A stretch of 13,559 nucleotides of DNA from Myxococcales bacterium (GCA_020430865.1 JAGQIY010000374.1:1-13559); one strand, 5' to 3'. Shown: positions 1-8,185, counted from the first letter of the stretch. Numbers and translations: made by a program. The notes: a model not told the origin generated them from the sequence alone.

Positions 1-2325
1 CGGCCAGACCAACAGCGCCCGGCTCTCCCGACACAGAGTCCGGAGCGCCAGGTGCACCGCCCCGGGGTCCGCCGTGCGGGGAATCGCGAAGAAGCCATAG
101 ACCCCAGGTCGCTCCCCTGGCTTCGGGCGCGGCCACCCGAGGTCGGGCAGCAGCTCGGGCACCCTGACCGAGTAGTCGTCGGGACTTCGCACCTCGAGGC
201 GGCCGCCGAAGGCGTCGAGGAGGTCCGCGAGGCGCTGAAGCACAGCGTCCCCGGGGTGTAGACCGTCGATGGTGAAGGAGGACAGCCCTCCGGGCCGCAC
301 GACCGTCCGCACGGCAAACACCGGGATCCAGTCCTCATCGTGGCCGTGGTCGCAATCGGGACCGTGCTCGTGCTCCTCGTCACATCCAGCGTGATGCTCG
401 TGCTCGTGGTCGCAGTCGGGGCCGTGCTCGTGGCCGTGCGTCGGCGGGGGCTCGACGGGCTCCGGATCGAAGATCAAGCGATCGTCGCCGTGTTCTGTAT
501 CGGCGGTCGGTCCCGACAGCTCGAGCACCCGCGCCGTCACCGGCCCCGTCCGCAGCGCGACCAGCCTGCGCTGGGGGTCGTCAGGAAACACGACCTGCAC
601 GAGGCCCCACTCCTCCTCGATGGGGGCGTCACCAAGCTCGACCGGCATCCCCAAGCGATTCGCCGCGCGCCGCACCTCGGTCCAAGCCCCGAGTTCCGTC
701 GCAAGCTCCACCACCTTCCAATCAGCTTCTCCGCGCGGTAACGCTTCAGAGGCACGCAGAGCGAGTTGCAGCGCGCGTGCGGTGTCGCCCAGACGCTGCT
801 CGAGTTCGCTCAGCAAGAGCACCGCACCCGGCGGCGCGTCGGCCCGCTCACACAGCGCGACCAGGCGAGTCCGTAGGCGCTGGTCATCGCCAAGGCGACG
901 CAGCACGTCCACCTCCGCTCGAGCGCGCAGCCAGAACTCCTCACCCTCGAGCTCCCCCAGCTCGGCGAGCACCCGCAGAGCGCGTTCGGCGTCTCCGCCG
1001 CGGCTCAAGAGCTCGGCCCAGCGCAGCCTCGGCTTCAGCGCTTGCTCTGGGCTCGCTGCGACATTGACGGCGCGCTCGGCGACCTCCTCCGCTTCCTTCA
1101 GGTACCCCATCTGCTCGAGACAGCCGAGCACGACCTCGAGCGCGTCGTCCGACAGCGCCTCCGTCTCCCAGTCCACGGCCGCGGCGGCGCGCTCCCACAT
1201 CGCCTCGACGTCACTGTCCTGATCTACGCTCGGGCGCCTCGGGTCGGGTTCACCGAGGGCGCTCCGCACGGCGTCCACACGCGCAACCCAGGACGCGACT
1301 CCGGGCGCTCCGGGCGCGCGCAGCTCGGCGAACAGACGCTGGGCCTGGCGGAGCTCCAGGCGCGCCGTCGCACGAGCGCCGCGACCGAGAGCCAGCTCAG
1401 AGCCCACGGCGGCGCTCTCGAAGGCGAGGAACCAAGCTCCGTTCTGCTCCTGGGCGGCGCGCATGTCCCGCAACACCGCGCCGAGGTCGGCGTCATTCCG
1501 GATCGCGCCCGCCTTGACCAGCGCCTGTGCCGCTCGGATCCACGCGGAGTAGTGGCTCGGCGTCTTGGAGATGGATCCTGGGTCTGGCAATGAGTTCTTG
1601 GCTTCGGTGAGCTGGCCAAGCGCCGCGTGAGCGCGCGCCTTGCGGAGTCGAATCGCCATCTCGCCGCTGCTTCCCGAGGCGGGCTCGTCCCACTGCTCGA
1701 GCTCCATCAGCGCCTCTTCGAAGCGCCCCAGGGCGAACAGCGCGTCCACGCGCGGACGGATCAGCGCAGGACATGTCTGCCGCTGATCACGCTCGAGCAG
1801 TGACGCCCTCACCCGCCCCACCTCGGCGAGCGCTTCCTCGGCCCGACCTCCATCCAGGAGTGCATCGACCAGCTCGCTGGAGATACACAGGTAGCAAGGC
1901 CACGTGGGATCGATGCGAGCCAGCGTCTCACGCGCCACGGCCAGGCGCTCGCTGACATACCCCGGCCCGTCCAGGGTCGCATAGCAGGAGGCCAGATCCT
2001 GGGTGGCACAGACGGACTGCGGGCAGTCCTTCGTCTCTGGGCGTGAGGAGAGCTCCAAGAGTTCGACCGCGAGCGGCAGCGAGTCCTTCACTCGTTCACG
2101 ATTCAGCACCCGGCTCTGCAGCTCCCAGTGACGAATGAACACCTCGAGCCAGGGGTTGTCCGCGGCGCGCGCCAGCGGCAACGCCTCCGCCACCAGGGCG
2201 TCGACCGCATCGTGCTCCTCGTCGACCACCAGGGACGGCAACTCGTCCAGAGCGCGCGCAAGGCGCACGTGTCCGCGGCGCATCAAGCCCCGCTGAGCCT
2301 CAGTCAACCAACGCCAGATATCCAT
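1..2325 (-). CDS. Helical-repeat (TPR-like) protein with His/Cys-rich insert, partial at window edge
   Basis: An uninterrupted reading frame runs from ATG at 2325 to base 1 (775 codons) with no stop, so the C-terminus lies outside the window. An in-frame TGA lies 10 codons upstream of the ATG, and no other ATG, GTG or TTG falls between them. No Shine-Dalgarno sequence is visible. Most of residues 1-590 is Ala/Leu/Glu-rich amphipathic helix with recurring A-L-G-R/E-E-A-L patterns, as in tetratricopeptide-type arrays. Residues 101-147 hold several Cys (C101, C106, C114, C144, C147). Residues about 629-664 are a His/Asp/Glu/Cys-rich stretch containing the nonapeptide HEHGPDCDH twice. After that comes a predicted alpha/beta domain (about 665-775) that I do not recognise. 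There is no signal peptide, so it is probably cytoplasmic. It starts 40 bases after the HSP90-family stop codon and is probably cotranscribed, which suggests a co-chaperone or client-adaptor role. That role is inference. Exact family unknown. Confidence 0.85.
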   Translation of the reverse strand, partial: MDIWRWLTEAQRGLMRRGHVRLARALDELPSLVVDEEHDAVDALVAEALPLARAADNPWLEVFIRHWELQSRVLNRERVKDSLPLAVELLELSSRPETKDCPQSVCATQDLASCYATLDGPGYVSERLAVARETLARIDPTWPCYLCISSELVDALLDGGRAEEALAEVGRVRASLLERDQRQTCPALIRPRVDALFALGRFEEALMELEQWDEPASGSSGEMAIRLRKARAHAALGQLTEAKNSLPDPGSISKTPSHYSAWIRAAQALVKAGAIRNDADLGAVLRDMRAAQEQNGAWFLAFESAAVGSELALGRGARATARLELRQAQRLFAELRAPGAPGVASWVARVDAVRSALGEPDPRRPSVDQDSDVEAMWERAAAAVDWETEALSDDALEVVLGCLEQMGYLKEAEEVAERAVNVAASPEQALKPRLRWAELLSRGGDAERALRVLAELGELEGEEFWLRARAEVDVLRRLGDDQRLRTRLVALCERADAPPGAVLLLSELEQRLGDTARALQLALRASEALPRGEADWKVVELATELGAWTEVRRAANRLGMPVELGDAPIEEEWGLVQVVFPDDPQRRLVALRTGPVTARVLELSGPTADTEHGDDRLIFDPEPVEPPPTHGHEHGPDCDHEHEHHAGCDEEHEHGPDCDHGHDEDWIPVFAVRTVVRPGGLSSFTIDGLHPGDAVLQRLADLLDAFGGRLEVRSPDDYSVRVPELLPDLGWPRPKPGERPGVYGFFAIPRTADPGAVHLALRTLCRESRALLVWP
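340..445 (-). repeat. Internal direct repeat encoding duplicated His/Cys-rich motif
   Basis: Two 28-base copies at 345-372 and 405-432 differ at two positions and are offset by exactly 60 bases. They lie inside the TPR-like gene and encode the same nonapeptide HEHGPDCDH twice, at residues about 632-640 and 652-660. The intervening segment is also rich in His, Glu and Asp with one Cys. This is a local in-frame duplication, not a mobile repeat. Such His/Cys/acidic runs resemble metal-binding tails of metallochaperones; metal binding is inferred. Confidence 0.8.
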
Positions 2326-2365
2326 ACGAAAACACTCGAGCCAATCGCGTCACACACCGCGGCAA

Positions 2366-4162
2366 TCACGCTTCGAGGGTCTCGCACAGGGCCGCGCAGA
2401 AGTCACGCAGCGCGGTCTCCACGTCGAACAGCCGGGTCTCCTCGCCAGTCTCCGACAGCAGGCTCACGAGCGGCGCCAGCAAGCGCACGCCCCGCTCGGC
2501 GCGCTCGGGGGTCGCGTCGAGCAGACGCTCGATGGCTGGGCAGTCGCAGTTGACGTAGAGCTTGAGTGAGGGTCGTGAGCCGACCTGGGCAGTGAACTGC
2601 CTGGCCAAGCCGAGCACGGCGCTGCTGATCCGCGCGTCGGCTCTGTCCGACTCGATGCGGCGCTTCAGCTGCACCTCGCGGTCGGGAACCAAGACGAACG
2701 GCAACTCCTTCGGCGCGAACCGGCACGGTGTCACGGCCACGTCCTCGCGCCCGAACCACTGTTCCAGCTTCCTTCGCTCCGCGTCCGCGAGCTCGACGCG
2801 CTGGAACAGCTCGCTGTCGCCCTTGCCGGTTCCGAGGAGCACCAGGCGCCCTCGCACACGATCCGTGTAGGCCTTGCAGAACGGCAACGCCGCGAAGCGG
2901 ATCCCGTGAACCACTGGTACCCCGAGGGCGCGAAACAACAGCTCCTCGAAGCCCCCGCTCTCCGTCTGGCTGACGTGCAGCTTGCCTTGGCTCTTCTCCA
3001 GGATGTGCTTCACCCGCAGGTCGCCATGACTGGTCGGCAGCGTCACCTCCTCCGCCAGCAGGTCGAACAGCCGTGAGTCCGACAGCGCCGAGCCGAGCAG
3101 CGCCTCGTTGTGCCGCAGCAGCACGCGCCGCCAGGTCGCCGCTTCTTGCTCCGCGATGCGACCGAGCCCCTCGATCAGCGCCTCGCGCAGCTCCGCCTTC
3201 ACCTGCTCGTACACCCCGTCCTTCTGCAGCGCCTCGCGGCTGGCCGTGGGATGCAGCGCCTCGCTCTCGATCACCGCGCTTGCGAAGCCGGCCCAGGAGG
3301 GCAGCAGCTCGCGATCTTCGTCGCCGATCAGCATTCCGCGGATGAACACGTGGACATCACGGTGATCGCTCGTGCCGTAGGTCGAACCGGCGTGGATCCA
3401 GATCACGCCCTTGCAAGCCTCACCGTCCACCTCGATGGCGCAGAGCGGCTCGAAGGCGATGCCGAAGCGCTCGGCCAGCTCGAGCAACGCGCGCTTCCTG
3501 CGGATCGGGTTGGTCAGCTGCGTGTCGCGCCAGGGTGGTGGATGCTGGTTGACGTGTTCCTCGTGGATCCACACCGGGTAGCGCAGGAAGCCGCAATAGC
3601 GCCGCACCAGAGACCCCAGCACGTGAGCCTGCGACAGCTCGCGAAAGCGCTCCCGCAGCTCCAGCGTGACCCGCGTGCCGACGGGGCGCGCCTCCGCGGC
3701 TTCGACGCCGTACTGCTGGCCGTTCTTCGAGTGAAACAGGAAGGCCTGCGCCGCGTCCTGATAGGAGCAGGTCCACACCTCGGTACGCTCCGCGACCACG
3801 AACGCCGTGAGGAAGCCCAGGCCAAAGTAGCCGATCAGCCCGGCGTCTGCGGAGGCGTCGCGCAGCCTCCGCGTGTAGCCCGTGCCAACGGTGGCCAGGT
3901 ACTCGACGATCTCCTCCCTGGTCAGACCGGCTCCGCTGTCTTCGATGGAGATGCGGCCTCGCTCCGGGTCGCATTCCACACGGATACAGCGCTCGGCGCT
4001 GGCCCAGCCTTCGGGGTCCTCGATGCGACGCCGCTCGATGCTGTCGTGAGCGTTCTGCACGAGCTCCCGTACCGCCACGCTGGGACTCGAATAGAGGTGC
4101 TCTCCGAGCACCCGCATCAGGCCTCCCAGATCCACTCGCGTGCGTTCGAGACTGACCGCCAT
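2366..4162 (-). CDS. HSP90-family (HtpG-like) molecular chaperone ATPase
   Basis: A 598-residue cytoplasmic protein with the GHKL ATPase fold of HSP90. ATP-site motifs are all present: the N-box with E33, N37 and D40 (RELVQNAHD), the G1 box D75-x-G77-x-G79, the glycine-rich lid GYFGLGF at 111-117, and G162-T163. The middle domain keeps the catalytic-loop arginine in SREALQ (R309). The N-terminus (LGEHLYSSPSVAVREL) resembles the actinobacterial 'HSP90 family protein' subgroup more than classical E. coli HtpG, and the usual lid sequence IAKSGT is replaced by VGTGYTR. The C-terminal third (about 410-598) is divergent. It is slightly shorter than HtpG (about 620). ATG 4162 was chosen because the conserved sequence begins about ten residues in; the Shine-Dalgarno is poor. 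It is transcribed divergently from the desaturase gene and sits 40 bases ahead of the TPR-like gene. HSP90 proteins fold or remodel clients using ATP; the client here is unknown. Confidence 0.94.
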   Translation of the reverse strand: MAVSLERTRVDLGGLMRVLGEHLYSSPSVAVRELVQNAHDSIERRRIEDPEGWASAERCIRVECDPERGRISIEDSGAGLTREEIVEYLATVGTGYTRRLRDASADAGLIGYFGLGFLTAFVVAERTEVWTCSYQDAAQAFLFHSKNGQQYGVEAAEARPVGTRVTLELRERFRELSQAHVLGSLVRRYCGFLRYPVWIHEEHVNQHPPPWRDTQLTNPIRRKRALLELAERFGIAFEPLCAIEVDGEACKGVIWIHAGSTYGTSDHRDVHVFIRGMLIGDEDRELLPSWAGFASAVIESEALHPTASREALQKDGVYEQVKAELREALIEGLGRIAEQEAATWRRVLLRHNEALLGSALSDSRLFDLLAEEVTLPTSHGDLRVKHILEKSQGKLHVSQTESGGFEELLFRALGVPVVHGIRFAALPFCKAYTDRVRGRLVLLGTGKGDSELFQRVELADAERRKLEQWFGREDVAVTPCRFAPKELPFVLVPDREVQLKRRIESDRADARISSAVLGLARQFTAQVGSRPSLKLYVNCDCPAIERLLDATPERAERGVRLLAPLVSLLSETGEETRLFDVETALRDFCAALCETLEA

Positions 4163-4305
4163 GGCCGTTCATTAGCACGCTGTCTGCATGGGCCGGACGC
4201 CCGCGGTGACGGCCACCCCACAAACGCCTGGGCCGAATCCTCGCACCGCTCCTCTCCCCCCCTCCAACCCCGGCGACCGGAGCCCGAACGGCGCCGCCGT
4301 TTTTA

Positions 4306-4378
4306 TTTGACAGCTTTGACTGTCACGTTTACCAATGTCTCATCATTGTTTGACACACCTACTCTTGCAGTATTCGGA
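4306..4378 (+). promoter_or_regulatory. AT-rich promoter/operator candidate upstream of desaturase-merR
   Basis: An AT-rich island in otherwise GC-rich DNA. It contains two exact TTGACA hexamers (4307-4312 and 4350-4355) and three TTTGAC copies (4306, 4315, 4349). Two palindromes lie side by side: TGACAG-N6-CTGTCA at 4308-4325, and CAATG-N6-CATTG at 4333-4348. Their centres are 24 bases apart. A pairing with 19-base spacing, typical of MerR-controlled promoters, is possible (TTGACT 4316-4321 with CATCAT 4341-4346), as is TTGACA 4350-4355 with TATTCG 4371-4376 (15-base spacing). Which one is used cannot be decided from sequence. The MerR protein encoded downstream is the obvious candidate ligand; that is inference. 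Confidence 0.55.
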
Positions 4379-4416
4379 GCGAGAGGCAGCTGTGGTGTGT
4401 CCGGAAGGAGAGAGCC

Positions 4417-5655
4417 ATGACCGAGCAAGTGCAGGCGCAGAACCGCGCCTCGACAGTTCCGGGTTTGGGGGAGAGAGCACACCGCGCGGCAACGACCGTC
4501 GCCGATCCACTCCGCGCCGACTCGGCGATCGCCCAGCGCTTCGCCAGCGACGACGAGCGCTTCGAGTCCTTCGGCCGCGCCATCGACGCCATCAGGCGCG
4601 AAGCCGAAGCCAGCGTCGGCGACGCCGACCTACGCCACGTCAAGCGACTGCGCCGGCTATCCCGAGGTCTGGAAGTGACCGGCCGCGCTGCCATCCATTT
4701 CTCGTTCGAGCCGCTCGGCTTCGGCGCGGGAGTGATCGCGCTGTGGCTGCACAAGCAGCTCGAGGCAACCGAGATCGGCCACACCGCGTTGCACGGCGCG
4801 TACGACAAGCTACCTGGGGTCGGCCGCTTCCACTCCAAGCGTTTCCGCTGGAGAACACCGATCGACGAAGAGAGCTGGCGCTACGGTCACAACGTGCGCC
4901 ACCACGGCGCCACCAACGTGGCCGGCCACGACGCCGACATCCACTTCGGCCCCGTGCGCCTCACCCACGAGACGCCGTGGCGCCCGGCGCACCGCTTTCA
5001 GCTGCTGTACGCGCTGCTGATGCTGTTCCCGAACTTCGGCTTCGTGATGAACCTGCACTTCACGGGACTCGCGGATGTGTACGAGGGCAACGGTCGCGGC
5101 GGGATGGATTTCCTCCCGGATCGAAGCCGCAAGACGATCGCCGAGGCGCACTGGAAGGCGTTGCGGAAATACGCTCCCTACTACGCCTACGAGTATGCGC
5201 TGTGGCCCGCGCTCGCAGGTCCATTCTGGTGGAAGGTGATGCTCGGAAACTACCTGAGCGAGGTGCTGCGGGACCTGTATAGCGCCGCGACCATCTTCTG
5301 CGGTCACGTTGGCGAGGAAGCCGCGAGCTTCCCCGAAGGCACCAAGGCCAGGAAGCGCGGCCGCTGGTACGCGATGCAAGCCGCAGCGACCTACAACTTC
5401 CGCTTGGGTCGCTTGCGCAGCGTGCTGTGCGGCGGGCTCGATCTGCAGATCGAGCACCACCTGTTCAACAGGCTTCCTCCCCATCGCCTGCGCGAGATCG
5501 CACCCAAGGTGGAGCGCGCCTGTCGCGACCACGGGGTGCCCTACCGCAGCGAGAGCTGGGGCAAGACCCTGCTCGGCGCCCTGGCTCACATCCAGGCGCT
5601 CAGCAAACCGGACGGCGTGAGCCCCGGGACGGCAGAGACGGCGGTGACGGCATGA
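4417..5655 (+). CDS. Membrane fatty acid desaturase (di-iron, three His boxes)
   Basis: A 412-residue integral membrane desaturase. It would insert a double bond into a fatty acyl chain using O2, electrons from a redox partner and a di-iron centre. The three histidine boxes are intact: H122-TAL-H126, H158-NVR-HH163, and Q344-IEHH348. The Q-x-x-HH form of the third box is typical of front-end (Delta5/Delta6, linoleoyl-CoA-type) desaturases, so regiochemistry may be of that kind, but this is family inference. No cytochrome b5 domain is fused. Hydrophobic stretches lie around 95-113, 195-212 and 260-295. The ATG has a strong Shine-Dalgarno (GGAAGGAG, 4403-4410). The stop overlaps the start of the MerR gene (ATGA), so the two are cotranscribed and probably translationally coupled. 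The nearest AT-rich upstream region holds candidate operators. Likely role: membrane fluidity or polyunsaturated lipid synthesis. Confidence 0.95.
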   Translation: MTEQVQAQNRASTVPGLGERAHRAATTVADPLRADSAIAQRFASDDERFESFGRAIDAIRREAEASVGDADLRHVKRLRRLSRGLEVTGRAAIHFSFEPLGFGAGVIALWLHKQLEATEIGHTALHGAYDKLPGVGRFHSKRFRWRTPIDEESWRYGHNVRHHGATNVAGHDADIHFGPVRLTHETPWRPAHRFQLLYALLMLFPNFGFVMNLHFTGLADVYEGNGRGGMDFLPDRSRKTIAEAHWKALRKYAPYYAYEYALWPALAGPFWWKVMLGNYLSEVLRDLYSAATIFCGHVGEEAASFPEGTKARKRGRWYAMQAAATYNFRLGRLRSVLCGGLDLQIEHHLFNRLPPHRLREIAPKVERACRDHGVPYRSESWGKTLLGALAHIQALSKPDGVSPGTAETAVTA

Positions 5656-6533
5656 CCGCGCTGCTACTGACGGCTGGCCTGGCTGGGCTGGATTCGGGCC
5701 AGGAGCCGGGAGCATGGACAGCCAACCCCGGCTCGTGCGATGCAGATCCCCGGACGATGAGCGAAGCGGACACCGACCAGGCGGAGGAGGAGTTCACGAT
5801 CGATGAGCTGGCCGCTCGAAGCAAGGTGCCCAGCCGCACGATCCGCTTCTACCAGTCGAAGAAGGCCCTCCCGCCACCGAAGCTGCGAGGCCGCGTCGCG
5901 TACTACGATCAGCGCCACCTCGAGCGCCTCGAGCTGATCGCCAACCTCCAGGACCGCGGCCTGCGAATCAACGCCATCCGCGACCTGCTGACCTCGATGG
6001 AGCGAGGCGACGTCTCCGTCACCGAGTGGCTCGGACTGAGCGACGAGCTGCGCAGCCCCTGGGGCGACGACCAACCGCGCATGCTGAGTGAGAGCGAGCT
6101 GCTCGACTTCGCGCAGGCCGTGGATGGCAAGCCGCGCCCCGGCCTGATCGCCGACCTCGAGCGCTTGAAGTTGCTGGAACGCCGGGGAGATCGCTTCGTC
6201 GTCCGCAGCCCGAGCCTGCTCACCATCAGCCTCAAGCTCGAGGCGTCCGGCGTGGACCTCGAGACGGCAGCCGGGGCCGCCGATATCCTGCGGAAACACC
6301 TGTCGAAGGCCGCCAGCGAGCTCGCGCGCTTCTTCTTCGACCACGCCGGCAGCGGTTTCGGTCGAGACGGCAGCGCCGAGGAACTCAGCCAAGCGCTGGG
6401 TGCGTTGCGCCCCCTCGGCGTCGAGGCAGTGAAGGTGATCTTCTCGAAGGAGATCGAGCGGGAGCTACGTACCCTCGCGGAATCGGGGCGCGCCGCCAAG
6501 ATCCCGGCGCGCAACAAGCGCCGCAAGCGCTAG
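5652..6533 (+). CDS. MerR-family transcriptional regulator
   Basis: A 293-residue regulator if started at ATG 5652, which overlaps the desaturase stop as ATGA. The conserved MerR winged-helix domain begins only at residue 48 (FTIDELAARSKVPSRTIRFY), runs through the wing (GRVAYYDQRHLERL) and continues into the dimerisation helix (to about 115). ATG 5757 (residue 36, MSEAD) would give a 258-residue protein closer to the usual layout, and the first 35 codons are less GC3-biased, so the true start is uncertain. Residues about 130-275 form an effector or oligomerisation part that I cannot assign. It has no Cys cluster as in metal-sensing MerR proteins. The C-terminus is very basic (NKRRKR). Coupling with the desaturase suggests it senses a lipid or acyl compound and controls the 4306-4378 region; this is inference. 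A weak bulged hairpin (6534-6556) follows the stop. Confidence 0.9.
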   Translation: MTALLLTAGLAGLDSGQEPGAWTANPGSCDADPRTMSEADTDQAEEEFTIDELAARSKVPSRTIRFYQSKKALPPPKLRGRVAYYDQRHLERLELIANLQDRGLRINAIRDLLTSMERGDVSVTEWLGLSDELRSPWGDDQPRMLSESELLDFAQAVDGKPRPGLIADLERLKLLERRGDRFVVRSPSLLTISLKLEASGVDLETAAGAADILRKHLSKAASELARFFFDHAGSGFGRDGSAEELSQALGALRPLGVEAVKVIFSKEIERELRTLAESGRAAKIPARNKRRKR

Positions 6534-6604
6534 CCAGGGGCGCGCCGGTCGCCTGGGACGGCGCCAAGCAGATTTTCGACTGGCAGGCTGTCCGTGCCCC
6601 CCCG

Positions 6605-8089
6605 CTAGCGGCGAGCGCTGTAGTGCTGCCCGTCAACGGTGAACTCGGCGCTCGAGAGCTGGGTGTCCCGGGGGACCAGGAGCCAGCCACCGGGCAGGTG
6701 GTCGTAGCGAAAGAACTCCCCACGCACCGCGCGCGTGCCCTTTGCGTCGTGGCCGCTCACGTGAACCGCAGCCCCCTCGAGAGGTGCCTGGCGCGTGAAG
6801 CTGGTAGCGAAGTGGGCGCTCCCCGAGCCGTCGACCGCGATCACGTCGTACGCGAGCTCGCCGATGATCCGCGGTTGGTTGACGCGCTGACTGCGCTCGA
6901 ACAGCGCGCGGTAGTTGTAGTCGCTGATGTGCACCTTCGAGCAGTAGCCCATCATGTCGCTGAAGACGGCGGGGTCACGCAGCTCACCGGTCGTGATGTC
7001 GTAGCCCCAGGTCCCGATCGTCTTTCCGTCGTGAGGGTAGCTGGGGTCGATGGATGACGGGTCAAGACCCAGGCCGCATTTGACGTGCTGGCGACCATGG
7101 GCGTGACCGAGTTCATGGGCGGCGGTGTCAGCGGCGAACCCTTCGAAGCCGACGCCCAGCGCGAGACGCAGCAGCGCGTTGCCCGTTTCCGGAGGGTTGT
7201 TGTTGAGGAGCGTGACGCCGAGCAAGCAGCCGCTCCCGCAGTAGCTGGTGAAGGTGTCCGCTGGATTGAAGATGCCGTAGTAGTAGACATCGTCCCCTTC
7301 GCCATCCTTGTTGCGGAAGCCGGCCAGGGTGAAACCCAGGGAGTTCCAGCCGTCGCCGTCGTTCTTCAGCTCGTCAGGCCAGTCGTAGACCTCGCGAACC
7401 CGCGTCTCGACGTCGCTCACCGGGTAGAGCGCTTTGACCCGGTTGGTGATCTTCTCCACCTGGGCATCGTCGAGGTTCGGCAAGCGACCCGAGCCGTCGA
7501 AGTTGTAGCGGAAAGGCGAGAGCACGATGCGAAAGACGTTCGCCTTACCCTCCACCGCCAGCGGACTAGTTCCTTCCGCAGGGAATCGCGATCGAGGGTC
7601 ATTGACCCCGAATCCCTCCTCGAGGATCTGGACGGACCAGTCCAGGCGGTCGCCTATGCGATCGCCTGGCACTTGGAAGTTGAGGGTGCTGTCCAGCGCG
7701 TCGTCGGTCGAGCTCGCGCCGAGCACTCCAGAGACCTCGATGGGGTCTCCTCCAGGCAGACTCAAGTGAGCGGTCACTTCGCCTCCGGTGTACCCAGCGT
7801 CGGTGCTGTAGAAGACGCGCACCAGCGCGGCGCGACCGGCGATCAGCGGAACGTCACTCTCCACGACCTCGCCCCCAACCATCAGGCTGCGCTTCACTCC
7901 CTGGTAGATCGCGACCTCGTCCACCGTCACGCCTTGGGCACCGTGAATGGTGTCCGCGCCACCGCTGCCGCCTTGCGCGCTACCACCCTGCCCCCCGGCT
8001 GCCTGATTGTCCGTCTCACCACCGTCGGACGAGCAGCCCGCCGTCAGCACCCCCAACGCCACCAGCCCAACGATTCCCGCGCGCCACAT
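6605..8089 (-). CDS. Secreted metzincin-like zinc metalloprotease lipoprotein
   Basis: A 494-residue exported protein counted from ATG 8089; GTG 8095 would add two residues. A signal peptide ends in the lipobox LTAGC (Cys19), followed by a Gly/Gln/Ser-rich tether to about residue 45, so it should be a lipid-anchored envelope or surface protein. The zinc motif HExxHxxGxxH is complete (H325, E326, H329, G332, H335), and a Met-turn-like SDMMGY lies about 44 residues later (379-382). This is the metzincin arrangement of catalytic Glu, three His ligands and Met-turn. The N-terminal 45-190 part looks like a beta-rich domain, and a beta-rich tail follows the catalytic domain (about 410-494). Peptidase subfamily and substrate are not assignable. 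There is no obvious Shine-Dalgarno. It is convergent to the MerR gene with 71 bases between stops, and lies downstream of the CheX-like gene on the same strand. Confidence 0.87.
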   Translation of the reverse strand: MWRAGIVGLVALGVLTAGCSSDGGETDNQAAGGQGGSAQGGSGGADTIHGAQGVTVDEVAIYQGVKRSLMVGGEVVESDVPLIAGRAALVRVFYSTDAGYTGGEVTAHLSLPGGDPIEVSGVLGASSTDDALDSTLNFQVPGDRIGDRLDWSVQILEEGFGVNDPRSRFPAEGTSPLAVEGKANVFRIVLSPFRYNFDGSGRLPNLDDAQVEKITNRVKALYPVSDVETRVREVYDWPDELKNDGDGWNSLGFTLAGFRNKDGEGDDVYYYGIFNPADTFTSYCGSGCLLGVTLLNNNPPETGNALLRLALGVGFEGFAADTAAHELGHAHGRQHVKCGLGLDPSSIDPSYPHDGKTIGTWGYDITTGELRDPAVFSDMMGYCSKVHISDYNYRALFERSQRVNQPRIIGELAYDVIAVDGSGSAHFATSFTRQAPLEGAAVHVSGHDAKGTRAVRGEFFRYDHLPGGWLLVPRDTQLSSAEFTVDGQHYSARR

Positions 8090-8158
8090 GTCCACGGTCT
8101 AACCGGGAGGCGTGTCGAAGGCGAGCGGGACCGCTCTCGTCAGAAAACTTCAGATCCA

Positions 8159-8185
8159 AAGCATCGGGGGGTGCCTCGGATGCTT
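8159..8185 (-). terminator. Candidate hairpin terminator after the coiled-coil/CheX-like gene
   Basis: Perfect 7-base arms AAGCATC (8159-8165) and GATGCTT (8179-8185) enclose a 13-base GC-rich loop, about 65 bases past the minus-strand stop at 8250. On the minus strand the stem is followed by TTTGG and, further on, a TTTT run, so the U-tract is weak. It could end transcription before the lipoprotein gene. Confidence 0.4.

Noticed and set aside
345..432. The 28-base direct repeat as a CRISPR or mobile repeat.
   Set aside because: It has only two copies, is in frame and encodes the same peptide, so it is a local coding duplication.
340..1593. Several plus- and minus-strand open frames (for example 340-741, 1042-1593, 1224-1619) in the left region.
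   Set aside because: A single uninterrupted 775-codon minus-strand frame explains the entire region and is continuous with the operon.
4172..4180. TTAGCACGC, one base off a CIRCE half-site, just upstream of the HSP90-family gene.
   Set aside because: The second inverted half (GAGTGCTAA after 9 bases) is absent, so HrcA control is not supported.
3110..4420. 436-codon plus-strand open frame across the HSP90 gene.
   Set aside because: It is antisense to a gene with unmistakable HSP90 motifs; long antisense frames are expected at this GC content.
4810..5715. 301-codon minus-strand frame opposite the desaturase.
   Set aside because: It is a shadow of the His-box-containing desaturase gene.
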